Source: Ananas comosus
Taxonomy: Eukaryota; Streptophyta; Magnoliopsida; Poales; Bromeliaceae
Direction: 5' to 3'
DNA: 64,000 bases
Assembly: GCF_001540865.1 (NCBI RefSeq)
Contig: NC_033626.1
Location: 12,244,065 to 12,308,064, forward strand
Shown here: piece by piece, positions 1-11,235 of the stretch
Numbering within the stretch: position 1 is the first letter of the stretch
Layout: each line of letters opens with the position of its first letter
Notes under the pieces: model-generated
The model's database searches: none
Seen by the model: the letters and a program-made list of their open reading frames with translations, nothing else
Told to the model about the DNA's origin: nothing
Translations under genes and position numbers: made by a program

Positions 1-1063
1 TACGACCGATTAGCATATGGAATCCGATTTCTCTTGATGCTCTTTCTCTAGAAGTTTTAGGGCACTGGTTAGCGTTCAAACTCTCACCTTTTAGCCAATA
101 GGAGTGTCAATGATTGTTTTGCAAGTTTTGGCATCTGAAATCGCTTTCTAACTTTTCTTAAGGTAAGTCCTTGAAGACAGACCTAAGAGGTTTCTCAATT
201 GAACGATACCTCGTAGCGATCTTAATCCGAGCACACTACTTTCGCTGTCACCCATGTACCCTTCATTTCAAACATTAAGAGGCAGCCACGTTGCGAGTGG
301 CCGACAATCATCTTCGTTATTTTCCCCGGCAATAAGATGGTCATCACATATAAAGAAAGCGATAAGAAAAAATTCTTTGGACGTTTAAAATACACACAGT
401 GGATCTTCTTTTAATCATCTGTAAACCAAATCTTCAGTCGATGGCTGATTGAAATCAAACAATTACCAACTGTCTGCGAGGCTGCCCTTCAAACCATAAA
501 ACTGATTGGTTGAGAAATTCAAAGCCAGCTAATACTTTTATCATACTAATAATTGGGATGGTGCCTCGCCTGTATTAATCTTCTTCCTTTGGAAAATTTC
601 ACCATAACAGGATGGTGCCTGGTTCAAACCTGTGATTTTGGTAGTGAAAATGGAAAATTAGAAGGAGGCGGTGATTCTGAATGTGCCCTAATTTTCAGTG
701 AAAGGGTAATTCTGTATCAATTATTCATAATTTCTGATAATTGAAAAAAATGTAAAAAAAAGGTTATGGGTTTAATTACCTCCCAACGGTATAAGCTTAA
801 TTTATCTAAACTCTCCAATTTACTTTTTAATAGAACCGGAATGTTTATTTATTTTGAGGATGCCGCTTTGGGTAGTGGTAGGATGAAAGCATTAACTGAT
901 GGCACCGGTTCAAGTTACATTTTCTTAGTCTCTAAATAGCGGGTGAGGTTGCACACCTGCTGTCCTACCGGCATTGGCTGGAGCCTCATGCATCGGAACA
1001 TCCTTTTTAATTATTATGGATTGTATGCATGCATGTATTCACTTATTTGCATACAATCTGCAG
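1..1063. other. non-coding stretch upstream of TAF1 exon
   Basis: I see no convincing exon here on either strand. Codon content looks random and no conserved family is recognisable. The last part runs into a good acceptor (CTGCAG at 1058-1063), so at least its 3' end is probably intron of the TAF1 gene or gene fragment. Confidence 0.4.
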
Positions 1064-1270
1064 GACCGGGAAAATATAGAACGGTTGGAAATTACAGGTG
1101 TTGGTGATCCAACCGGTCGTGGACTAGGATTTAGCTATGTCCGTGTTACTCCTAAAGCACCTATTTCGAATTCGACTGCTAAAAAGAAGTCAGCTGCTGC
1201 ACGAGGGGGGTCAACAGTGACTGGCACTGATGCTGATCTACGCAGATTGAGCATGGATGCAGCACGCGAG
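1064..1270 (+). pseudogene. TAF1: isolated exon of TAF1 (TFIID subunit 1)
   Basis: A 207-base phase-0/phase-0 exon (69 codons) lies between an acceptor ending in CAG and a donor GTACTAG. Its translation contains GDPTGRGLGFSYVR and TGTDADLRRLSMDAARE. I recognise these as the conserved plant TAF1 segment between the DUF3591 core and the region before the bromodomain. TAF1 is the largest TFIID subunit and acts in promoter recognition in the nucleus. The exon has no stop or frameshift. The next conserved TAF1 exon is not found downstream: a SINE and an AT-rich element follow, then an unrelated gene. Either this is the edge of a TAF1 gene with a very disturbed 3' part, or a captured or relict exon. 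The family call is from memory of the sequence; calling it a fragment is inference. Confidence 0.7.
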
Positions 1271-1427
1271 GTACTAGTTTTTGTGATTCTTAATGTGTTC
1301 ACTTGATTTTCTATTTCTTTAATTTTTTTGTTGTTTATTCTGATGACACCTCCATGAAGTGGCTTCCTACTGCTTGAAATATGTAAATAAACTTGGAAAA
1401 AATGTTTTGAGAATCGAGTATCAGTCT

Positions 1428-1594
1428 TTTTTTTTTTTTTGAGAGAGAAAGGTAGCATGCTACCCGCTTCGTCTCGCTTCGTTTATTTCATTTAGAAATA
1501 AACTTAGCTAGAAATGTGAATCAACTAGGATTCGAACTTAGGTCTCGGATACCAACCGGCCACCAAGCCCTTTTGCCACTTGCGTTAGGGACGG
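1428..1594 (-). mobile_element. tRNA-derived SINE, full-length copy with target duplication
   Basis: Read on the minus strand, this 167-base unit has a tRNA-like head with a B-box-like AAGTTCGAATCC. A body follows (AGCTAAGTTTATTTCTAAAT), then a 3' segment GGGTAGCATGCTACC and CTCTCTC, and a poly-A tail seen as poly-T at 1428-1440. It is flanked by the 7-base direct repeat TCAGTCT (1421-1427 and 1595-1601), as expected for target-primed insertion. Related copies lie at 5157, 50757 and, more diverged, near 9730, 55510 and 60320. Confidence 0.8.
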
Positions 1595-1601
1595 TCAGTC
1601 T

Positions 1602-3545
1602 GTTTTGTTGATTATGCAATGATATGTCGACATTTAAGCTGCGTTTGGTTGGAGAACTAATTTTGGAGAACAACTTTTGTTGTTTTCGAAAATAGGGGAT
1701 ATTCCAATACAAGATTGAACAATTGTAAATTTGTGTTTGGATGCATTCTGGATATTCTAGAGAATAATTTCAGTAGCGTTTGGATAAAAAGTTCAGAACA
1801 ATGTCTAAATATATTTTTAGAAATAAAATAATTAATTTATAATAGTATATTTTATATAAAATTATTTATAAAATTATTTCGTAAGTTATAATATAATATT
1901 TTATGTAACAATCTAATTTAAGATAGCATATTTTATTTTATTATATGTAATAATTTATTTAATATAATAATTTATTTTATATAGTTTATTCATAATATAT
2001 GCAATGAATAAAGTATAAGACTAATAATATCCTTATAAATTAATAATTAGCTTAAATTTCAATACAAATTAAAAAAATATATATAATATATGAAAAAATG
2101 ATTATATATACAATACTTAATATAAAATAAAATAATTAAATATTAATATATAAATGATAAAACTTAATAAAATAAATAATATATCGAATTTAATTAAGTT
2201 ATATTATATAATAAAATTTAAGTATAACTATATTATCATAAAGATACTATTTATATTAATATATTTATTTATCATATCTATTTATCTGAATAAAATAAAA
2301 AAAAATAAAATTGGTTGGGGGAATAAGCGGCGATAACGAATCCCCGCGTTTATTCGCAAACGGGGTGAATTTGGCCGGAATATTTATATCCCGATGCGAA
2401 ACCTTGCTATTCCCGGTTATCCGCGGAATAGAAGAGAATTTGCTATTTCACCATTTTGGTGGAATAGCATGATTTCGATCTTAATTTCAATACTTAATTA
2501 AAAATTATAAATTGTAAATTAAAACTAAATTATATAATTATAATATGTTATAATATTATAATACATTATTTTTATTATAAATTATTAATTGTACTATAAT
2601 ACATATTATTTATATTTAAATATTATAATAAATTCTTTTTATTAATTTAAGTTTAAGTAGAATTTTAAAAAAATTATAAATTTATTATAATAAAAGTTTT
2701 TATTAATTGTTCCCACCCTAATCTTATTTTTAAAAATTTAAAAATTAAATTTTTAAAATTTATTATTATAATACATTATTTTATTATAAAATTATTAATT
2801 TGTATAATTATAAATTATTATTTATATTAAATTTATAATAAATTTATAGTAAATTATATTTAATATTATAATAAATTCTTTTTATTAAATTTAAGTTTAA
2901 AGGAGAATTTTAAAAAAATTTATAAATTTTTATATAAAATTATTTTTATTAATTGTTCCCACCCCTATTCTTATTTAAAATTTAAAAATTAAAAAATTTA
3001 AATTTTAAAATTTAATATTATAAATTTAAAATTAAAGTTATATATTTTAATTTTATTTAAATTTAAATTTTGATTTTAATTTTGTAATTTAAAATTTGAT
3101 ATATTTTATATTTTTATAAATGAATTTGATCTTAAATTTAAAGTTTGAAATTTAAAATTTAAAATTTTGAATTTAAAATTTGAGATTTTAAATTTCAAAT
3201 TTTGAAATTTCAAAATTAAATTTTAAATTTAAAAATATATATTTAAAAATTTAAATTCAAATATAATAAGAAGATAATATGATTAATTTTTATTTATAAA
3301 ACCCACTATCTTTCTTATTATATCTTACCTAACCAAACGCTATTTTTTTTATTCACAGGAATAATCCAATTTTCATCCAAACGCAAAATTAATCTAATCC
3401 CCGCTTATACCTCAATTTATACATATATCTGGAATAGTCACTTTTTGCTTATCCTCGAACCAAACGATATCTTAGAAATAATTTTTAACGGATTGTTCCA
3501 GAACAACCTAGAATAATTTGCTTTAATAAGAACAACCCATTCCCC
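1602..3545. repeat. AT-rich intergenic block, probable degenerate transposon
   Basis: This is almost pure A/T sequence with many short stop-rich frames and no gene. Its edges carry oppositely oriented GCGTTTGGTT-like (about 1639) and AACCAAACG-like (about 3460 and 3330) motifs. These resemble the ends of plant MITE or non-autonomous DNA elements, but I could not define exact termini or a target duplication. Internal near-duplicates occur around 2550-2720 and 2765-2960, sharing TTAATTGTTCCCACC. Confidence 0.45.
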
Positions 3546-3810
3546 CTAATCCCATTGACGTTTGGCTACAAATTAGGAGATATCCCCTCATCTTCCGAAA
3601 TATCCTTCATGCCAAAGGGAGCCTTATAAAATAGCAGAGCTGGAGATTCTTGGGAAATGCTGTTTACGTAGAAATGTGTGAATGAGCAATAATACTTCTT
3701 TTTACGTATTTGCAGCGATTTGGAAGCTTCTGCTTCGTGGAATTTAAGTAATATTGACAATTTCAAGTGTTAAGACGAAGTATAACTAAATTCTATATAT
3801 ATATGTGCAG

Positions 3811-4359
3811 ATAAGCAGATCGGACGATAACACGACGAGCCCAAATGTACACACTCCACCGCTCGTCATTGTGCGGCAGTTCTTCGTCGGTATGTTCGTG
3901 ATTGACACCTGGCAGTACTTCTGGCACAGATACATGCACGTGAACAAGTTCTTGTACCGCCATATCCACTCTTGGCACCACCGCCTCATTGTGCCCTACG
4001 CCTTCGGTAGCCAATACAACCACCCTCTCGAAGGCCTCATACTGGACACCCTCGGCGGAGCCTTGGCTTACCTCCTCTCGGGGATGTCCGCAAGAACGTC
4101 CATCTTCTTCTTCTCCTTCTCCACCATCAAAGGCATTGACGACCACTGCGGGCTGTGGCTTCCTGGGAACATCTTTCACATGTTCTTCTGGAACAACACC
4201 GCGTACCACGATATCCACCACCAGTTATTCGGTACTAAGTATAATTTCTCGCAGCCGTTCTTCATTACCTGGGATAAGATATTCAGGACTCACATGCCCT
4301 ACACGCTTGAAAAGAGGCCAGATGGGGGTTTGGAGGCGAGACCAATTTCGAAACGCTAG
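3811..4359 (+). CDS. SBH: sphinganine C4-hydroxylase, 3' exon only (copy 1)
   Basis: This is the catalytic exon of a sphingoid base hydroxylase. The enzyme hydroxylates dihydrosphingosine at C4 to make phytosphingosine for ceramides in the ER membrane. It belongs to the di-iron fatty acid hydroxylase superfamily. All three histidine clusters are present: HRYMH, HSWHH and HDIHHQ. The end, GGLEARPISKR then stop, matches the second copy at 6968-8236. The exon begins after a good acceptor (ATATGTGCAG, 3801-3810) in phase 0, exactly where exon 2 of the other copy begins. I find no exon 1, which should carry the GVSDELLGTFVPIAVYW-type membrane segment, anywhere from 1 to 3810. The reading frame is undamaged over 182 codons, so the truncation may be recent, or exon 1 was displaced by the AT-rich block upstream. 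Without exon 1 it is probably not functional. Confidence 0.85.
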   Translation: MSRSDDNTTSPNVHTPPLVIVRQFFVGMFVIDTWQYFWHRYMHVNKFLYRHIHSWHHRLIVPYAFGSQYNHPLEGLILDTLGGALAYLLSGMSARTSIFFFSFSTIKGIDDHCGLWLPGNIFHMFFWNNTAYHDIHHQLFGTKYNFSQPFFITWDKIFRTHMPYTLEKRPDGGLEARPISKR

Positions 4360-5156
4360 CAGTGATACAGATCAATAAGTGATAATCAAATTCAATAAAT
4401 CTATCTGTCGATTGTAAGCTATAATATGTTGATAAAACTGCATGTTGTCATAGTTATATCAGAAACTGATCGTAGTCCTTTGGCTTGATCCCAAATGTAA
4501 GGAGCACATGCATCTACGGCCAATCAAACAATCTTTTTCACGTAACTTTTGAAGCCTTTCGCAGGCCTGTTATAAATAAAATAATATGTTACATTCCATG
4601 ATCTTCTTTTTTCTTTTTTTTTTTTTGTGTGTACTACTCCTTTTAGATAAAACCTTCGTATCTTTGATATCTTCTATTTTTTTCGTATTGATTTTTTTGA
4701 ATGGAATCATTGTTTTGATATGGAGTTTTTATTACCGATCTTATCTAACGAAATTGATGAAGAATTTGATAGTTGGTATTCAAAGTTTCACGTTCGAAGT
4801 CTAACCAGTTGCTTCATATTTCTGGCCAAGTTAGAAAAAAAAAATGATTGAGGCACATAGTTATATATTAATGTAGCAGATTGCAGGTACAGTTCTCTTA
4901 TTAATTTCTAAAAAATGCAACCAAAGTTTGGAACTAATAATTAAGGTAATTAGCACTTGCCATGCATTAATTGGTTTGCTTAATATTTGTTCCAATAGCT
5001 CTTGCATGACCCCACGGCCCACGCATACAATGACCTGATCACATACTAAACGGAGATTATACCAAGTCAAAGATTTACGACTTTATCTAATTTCTACTAA
5101 GTTCAACACAGTTGAGCCCTACATTCTGCCGCTAGCAAAAACTGCGGCTAGCAATA
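4360..5156. other. intergenic, no gene seen
   Basis: This is the 3' flank of SBH copy 1. It has a poly-T run near 4610 and generally AT-rich sequence. The short open frames here have no recognisable protein character. Confidence 0.4.
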
Positions 5157-5905
5157 ACCGACCATCCCTAAAGCAAAGGGCTTGGCGGTTGATACCCGAG
5201 ATCCCAAGTTCCAGGGACGAAGCTAGGATTCAATTTTGAGGGGGGCCAAAATATATTTAAATAAAAATTTTAGTAATAAATAATAAACAAAATTTTTCCT
5301 AATTAAAAAAATTTTATTAAAAAATTATTAATTAAATAAATAATGAAAAAGTATGAACTTTATTTTTTTTTTTTTATTTTCAGATGTTTAACTTCTAATT
5401 ATTTTATTTATATCATTACATTAAAATAACTTAAAAATTTTACTAAATCTAATAGTAATTTTTTAGCTTTTTAGTAAATAAAATTAACATAGCTATTAAA
5501 CTTAGTGCAATTCTTGATTTAGTCAAATAAAAGAGCTCATCTAAGATAAATAAAAGCTTTAAAAAAATTATTAAATAAAATTTTTAGAGTAGAGAAATAT
5601 ATTACAAAAGAATAGATTTTAATATATTTTCATCCATAAAAAGAGTATATCGATTAGAAGAAAGAGAGAGAGTTATGTTGGCACCATACTATTAAGTAAA
5701 TATTGAAAATCTAGGGGGGGCCAAATCTGTCAATGGTACACCAAAAAAAAAAAAAAAAAATTGAAGGACCGTTAAGCAAATGTTGAAATGTTGAGGGGGG
5801 CCATGGCCACCTTGGGCCTCCACATAGCTTCGTCCATGCCAAGTTCGAATGCTAATTGATTCATATTTTCAGCTAAATTTATTTCTAAATGAAGTAAACG
5901 AAGTC
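5157..5905 (+). mobile_element. SINE interrupted by a hAT-like element
   Basis: The tRNA-like SINE head begins at about 5157 (ACCGACCATCCCTAAAGC) and runs to 5211. The rest of the SINE resumes at about 5839 with AAGTTCGAATGCTAATTG and the body AGCTAAATTTATTTCTAAAT, ending near 5905. When the insert and one copy of its 8-base target duplication are ignored, the two halves line up with the intact copy at 50757-50894. The 3' end lacks a clear poly-A tail. Confidence 0.75.
5212..5838. mobile_element. non-autonomous hAT-type DNA element (627 bp)
   Basis: The ends form inverted repeats. The left end starts CAGGGACGAAGCTA and the right end, reverse complemented, starts CATGGACGAAGCTA. The element is flanked by a perfect 8-base direct repeat, CCAAGTTC, at 5204-5211 and 5839-5846. 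CAGGG-type termini with 8-bp target duplications are the hallmark of the hAT superfamily. There is no transposase; the interior is AT-rich with an A-run near 5740. It inserted into the B-box region of a SINE. Confidence 0.8.
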
Positions 5906-6967
5906 GGCACTCGTTCCGTGTCTTGGTCCGGCCGGTAATCATGCTGGGCCGCCCAACCCATTTTACATCCCTACTCACAACCACAGCGGTTAAATTCAAT
6001 GACCTTTGCAACTCAGTCGAGTCGCGTTGAATAAACATGTTCACGCCTGGCTCTCACAACTTCTTATGCAGGTAATTAGCTTAACTCATTCTTCTCAAAA
6101 TATAATAAATTCCCCAATGCATTGTTCTAGAAAATTACGGCTACGAGAGCCTTGCAATATGTTGCCAAGAGGTCAAATTGGATGGAGTCACGTTCGAAAT
6201 GACGGGAGGCTGGATTGGGCCGAGTCATGTTCGGGAGGCTGGATTGGGCCGAGTCATGTTCGAACTGACGTAAAATTAGTTGGATCGAATCACAATCGAA
6301 ACTTGTGGGCGCTGTGTTTGTACGCTTTAAATAAATTGATTGCGTATTTCTAATAACTCGAGATTTTGAAATTAATGATCAGTACAGATAATCCGACAGC
6401 AACAGACCGATATCAAGCTTTCTATGTTTCTAGGGCACCAGTTGTTACCAGATAATTACATTACCGGGTGAACATATATATACTTGAGAAATATCTTCCT
6501 TGTGAAATTTCTATAAAAGGACGAAAAATAATAAATTTCTGCAAGTTCTCATGTGGCTAAAGATTTGGTCCAAATTTTCTTAAAAGATAGTTTGCCACTT
6601 CATAACCTTTCTGCGCGAAAAATTGAAATGAAGCATAACATCAGTATAAGCTCTGATCGATAAAGCGCCGGTACTTTGTTGCACATTATATGTTTCTTTT
6701 GCAACCATTTTGGAGATAGACATGGTGATCCTCACATTCTCGACAGCATATAAATACCGCAAAATTCTTACAAGATTTAGGGACATGAACATCTTACACA
6801 CAGCAAACTGAATAGTTTCCTGATATACATTCATTATTCAGAACTTTGAATTTTTGTACAAGGTCACATAAGTACTGATTCTTGCATTATTCTGATACTA
6901 ATTTCAGAAACTTCAGAAAAGACATTCCTATAACCTGTAGTTAAGAAATGGAAGAAGATAGGCACAG
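5906..6967. other. intergenic between the two SBH copies
   Basis: I see no gene in this stretch. It holds a perfect 29-base tandem duplication at 6204-6232 and 6233-6261 (unit begins GGGAGGCTGGATTGGGCCGA). The right part is the 3' flank of the second SBH gene. Confidence 0.5.
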
Positions 6968-8236
6968 TCAATCCTTCATCTTGATTGGCCGCGCCTCGAG
7001 CCCCCCTTCCTTTCTATTCTCGAGCGAATACGGCATGTGCGTGCCAAGAATCTTGTCCCACATAACGAAGAACGGCTGCGAGAAGTTGTACTTGTTGCCA
7101 TAGAGTTGGTGGTGAATGTCATGGTAAGCGCTATTATTTTGGAAAAGAACATGCAGAACATTTCCGGGAAGCCACAGCCCGCAGTGATCATCCACGGTCT
7201 TGATTGTAGCGAACGAGAAGAAGAAGATGGCGGTCCGAGGAGTCATTCCGGAGATGAGGAAAGAAAGAGCACCGCCGATTGTATCTAAAATGAGCCCCTC
7301 GAGCGGGTGATTGTAAAGGGCTCCAAAGGCGTAGGGCACTACGAGAGTGTGGTGCTTCGAATGGATGTGCTTGTATAGGAATTTGTTTATGTGCATATAT
7401 CTGTGCATGAAGTACTGCCACGTGTCCATCACGAACATTGCAACAACAAACTGTATCACCACGACGAGCGACGAAGGCTGAGTCCGGACGGTCGCGGTGT
7501 CGTCGCCGATGAACTAGACGAAACAAGAATTGAATTAGTTCGAACATTACCGTATATATTCAAATTTTGAACAAACCTAGTTTCACATGCATGATCTGAT
7601 ACAACAGCATTATAGATGACTCTCTCTACACAGGAAAGATGCATAGCAGAGAAAAAGGCAATTCGGAAAGCAGGAAAAAAGCAGCTTTTTGGTTGTGTTC
7701 ATGAACTGCTCGTGAGAGGTCATAGGTCGCCGTCGAATTAACTTCAAGAAGTAATACTTAAGAACACCCTGATTGAATGCGTAATGCAGCAATCCAGAAT
7801 TTATGATCCACGACACGATTACGCATTAAAACTGATTAATCTGAACTGTAAAACATAAACAACTCCAAATTTTCCATACTAAGAACATCTATGACTTTTC
7901 ATACAAAGGAACTGCACCATAACACGAACACGCAATTGTTATTAGTAAAAAAAACCGTATCCTAAGCTTCTCGCAGTGAGGAGTCGAAAAATATATCAGT
8001 AGCAATCAACTTACAGCGAACAAAAGAAGGGAAACGGCGATTTGAAACGCCTGCTGAACAAGAACACCCTTGACAACTGTCGTCTTGGAGACAATGTTCT
8101 TCACACTCTCTTCGCCCTTCGGATGCAACCGATACTCCTCCAGACCGTCCAGCAACGCATACATCCCTGAATACATCCAGTAGACGGCAATCGGCACGAA
8201 AGTGCCCAGCAGCTCATCCGACACCCCGAAGGCCAT
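6968..8236 (-). CDS. SBH: sphinganine C4-hydroxylase, complete two-exon gene
   Basis: Exon 1 is 8236-8015 and exon 2 is 7513-6968, with a 498-base GT-AG intron; together they encode 255 residues, the usual family length. The start was placed at the methionine of MAFGVSDELLGTF, which matches the family start, rather than ten codons upstream. The N-terminal exon holds hydrophobic membrane segments. Exon 2 carries the di-iron ligands HRYMH, HSKHH and HDIHHQ. The protein is expected in the ER membrane, converting dihydrosphingosine (free or in ceramide) to the 4-hydroxylated phytosphingosine form with NADH/cytochrome b5 as electron donor (family knowledge). It lies tail-to-tail with copy 1 at 3811-4359, so the pair looks like a local inverted duplication. 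All motifs are intact and I expect it to be functional. Confidence 0.93.
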
Positions 8237-8546
8237 CTCGAAACTCTCTAAGATTATATGCTGCAAGCCCTTTCACAACTCGGAGCTCTGCAAACAGGGG
8301 ATGTAACAGTTGATTATTACTGCAACATACAATTCCACAATTGGCAGTGGATGAATGAAAATATGAACGAAAACGAGAGGCTTTGGAGGCCTTAAAAATG
8401 AGTCATCTTAGTCAAAATCTAATTCAAAGATGAGCTTCAAGATGAATGCGGAGAAGATGTTGAATAGTTGGAATTTGGTACTGTTTGAAGAAAAGTAATA
8501 CACAAGAAGAAATTGGTAGATGGCAAAATAAAATGAAACAAAATAT

Positions 8547-8856
8547 AATTAAATGCAGGAAAAAAAGATAAAATATTGAATTAGACATTGAAAAAACTTT
8601 GCAAATCCATCCTAGCAATGGACTTAGATTAAAGACGATGATAAATTTGGGAGAAAAAAGAAAAATAGCCAGTAGAGTATGTCTCAATTTCAGTAAGAGG
8701 GTGTTTGTTCGTCGAAAATGCCATTAAAAAAAAAAAAAGTTTTTCGGAGAGAGAAAAAAAATCATCGTCTTTAATCTAAGTCCATTGCTAGGATGGATTT
8801 GCAAAGTTTTTTCAATGTCTAATTCAATATTTTATCTTTTTTTCCTGCATTTAATT
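8547..8856. repeat. perfect 96-bp inverted repeat abutting an N
   Basis: The arms 8547-8642 and 8761-8856 are exact reverse complements, separated by 118 bases. The right arm stops directly at the single N at 8857. The repeat lies in the 5' flank of the complete SBH gene. Perfect identity ending at an assembly gap suggests a gap-closing artefact rather than an old transposon hairpin. Confidence 0.85.
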
Positions 8857-9305
8857 NACTATTTAAAAAAAAAAACTGAAAACATGTTTTTAAGAAAACT
8901 ATCTTTTTAAGAAAATAGATAGACGAAAAATATTTTCAAATTGGAAAAAGAAAAAAGGAAAAGGTGAAAATGGAGAACTGCAAATATAGGCGATTTTGAA
9001 ATCACCCCCGAGATTTTTTTTTTTACCTCTATCATCTCAATTTTTATTTGCTTTAAATTTAGGTACTTTAGCAAAATATATCAAAACATTTTGTCAAATT
9101 AATCATCTCATCCCCGCCCACTTAAACGATTCAAAATTTAAATTTAGGGATCGATTTCAAAACGACGCATAGCCGAGGGGCTTCCACACATTCTTACCCA
9201 CAAAAAGAGAAAAGCCCAAAAAAAAAAAAAAAAAAACAAAGAAAAGTAAGAAAATAATGAAGAGGGAGCACACAATTACACAAACCTTGAGATCGATCTC
9301 CGAGN

Positions 9306-9340
<35 letters not shown>

Positions 9341-11214
9341 TCCCTGGAGTCGTACGAGAACGGGAAGCTTTGAACGGCGTTTTCGAAAAATAAAGCGAAA
9401 GCGAAAACCCGTTGTTGGTCGTAAAAAACGACCAAATGCGTCTTTTCCAACTACTTATTTCATCGCCCATTGTTTTTTTTTTTTACCCCTATCTTATTCT
9501 ATTAATTTATTTTATTTCAGCAAATTTGTAATTTGTTATGAAATTTTATTCAAATTACTATTAGATTTGATAAATTTTTAAAATTTTATTAAACTAAAAT
9601 TACTTAATTTTAAAAAGTTAGCAGTTTTGAAAGTCTCAATCACAAAAGAATTGAGGAGTGATTCGAAATAGTCTGTAGTTGAGGGGTCTCTTTATATTTT
9701 TATCTATAGTTTTTTTTTAAAAAAAGATAACATGTAATTCGTTTCGTTAAATTTTTTTTAAAAAATAAATTTAGCTGAAGATGTAAAGTAATTAAATTTT
9801 AAAATTAGAATTTTAAATATTAATTATTAAATTCTTTATCACTTGCCGTAGGGATCATCGGGCATTCGATGGTTTTGGGATTATTATTTTAAGCATGCGA
9901 TTATTTTTTATTTTTTATTTTTTAGATTTTGTGGTTGCTTATTTTGAAATTATATTGTCGTGTGCATTATAAGATTCTCGTAGATCATGCTTGATATATA
10001 TAATTAGTAAATTATTATTTGAAGGAATTAAAATATAGTGCTCGTATCTGGCAGGGATGGGCCGTTGTCAGAGACACGTGGCGCAAATCAAAGTAAGTCT
10101 AGATTGATTAGTATTTCAAAAATATAAAAAAGGGTCTAGCTTGCTTAGGCATATGTTGAGATCCAACATTGTCTCACAAATCCACCTCTTTTTTGCATTT
10201 CATAAGTGGATAATATAATTCTAAATTTGATAAGATATTAAAATCTATCATTAACACTACTTAGTACCATTGATCGCATCACTAAAGCTTAATGATTAAT
10301 ATCTGAGATTTCAAGTTCAAAATCGAAAATTTTATTCCAACCGAAGCCTAAATATTCTTAGTAATAAATCTATTGAAACTTATTCAAGCCAAAAATATTC
10401 TTAATATAGCAACATTTATCAATTCTTTATTGTTTTAATGATTATTATTATATATAGCATTTAAAATTTGAATCCAAACAACCACCAAAACTAATGTGAT
10501 TTGGGTTCATTTACTCTATTTAACATTTTAGTACTATTCAATTTATGAGGTGCAACTAAAATGGTTGTTGGTAGCAGATAGCAATTATGATGGCTTTTTT
10601 ATTGTGGTTGTTGTTGTTGCTGTTACTGTCTTTTTGGTTTACTTTGAAAGATCTAAAAAGTTTATGTAACAAAATTTCAAAAATCCTTTTTTTTCTTTGA
10701 TTTTGGGTCAAAAAAAAGGAAGTCTACACATTTGACCGTGAAGAATAAGTTAGTCAACCAGCCACCCTTGCCTGAGTCAATTTTGGCTAGTCAAGTGTAA
10801 GCATAGTGGTTCAATTTATACTACAATGGAGAAAAAAAGAAGGAAATCTATATTTATTTAATAACCAAATAAAGATCTCAAATACTTATTAGAATTGATT
10901 GTGAAAGCACAATGTTTAGACAAAAGAATTGTTGAAGGAACTACAATTTCCTCAACAAAAATAGCTGATGAAGAGCAAAAATGATCTATCTACAAGAACA
11001 AATGTTTCAATCCAATGCTTCATGTCAAAGAATAAGTGAATGAGAAAAGAGCACATTTTCTCTGTACAGAGTCAGAAGCCCAAGCTGCAGAGCGGCAAGA
11101 GCTCCGTCGTGTCGGTGTCGACGTTTTCGGTCCTTTTACAATTGCTTGCTTTTATTGACTAATGGTGATATCGGAGCCCGTTTCGGTCCTTTAACAATTG
11201 CTTGCTTTTGTTGA
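8857..11214. other. intergenic, SINE-like remnants and simple repeats
   Basis: I recognise no gene. The stretch holds a (GA)n microsatellite at about 9304-9336 containing an N at 9305. A diverged minus-strand SINE lies at about 9730-9860 (TTCGTTTCGTTAAA to CACTTGCCGTAGGG), and a SINE-like head with AAGTTCAAAATC near 10310. A TTGAGATCCAACATTGTCTC motif at 10153 resembles plant LTR termini, but I cannot define a second LTR. Confidence 0.45.
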
Positions 11215-11235
11215 CTAATGGTGATATCGGAGCCA
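11125..11235. repeat. 56-bp imperfect tandem duplication
   Basis: Two adjacent units start at 11125 and 11181, each beginning TTTCGGTCCTTT and ending near GATATCGGAGCC, with a few substitutions. The right unit covers the last codons and stop of the GT8-like exon on the minus strand. The left unit is therefore an extra copy of that gene end. Confidence 0.8.

Noticed and set aside
553..744. 63-codon plus-strand frame
   Set aside because: No recognisable protein, no splice context joining the TAF1 exon, and ordinary intergenic composition.
9157..9470. Open frames over the GA microsatellite
   Set aside because: They are created by the (GA)n repeat and contain an N; translation is low complexity.
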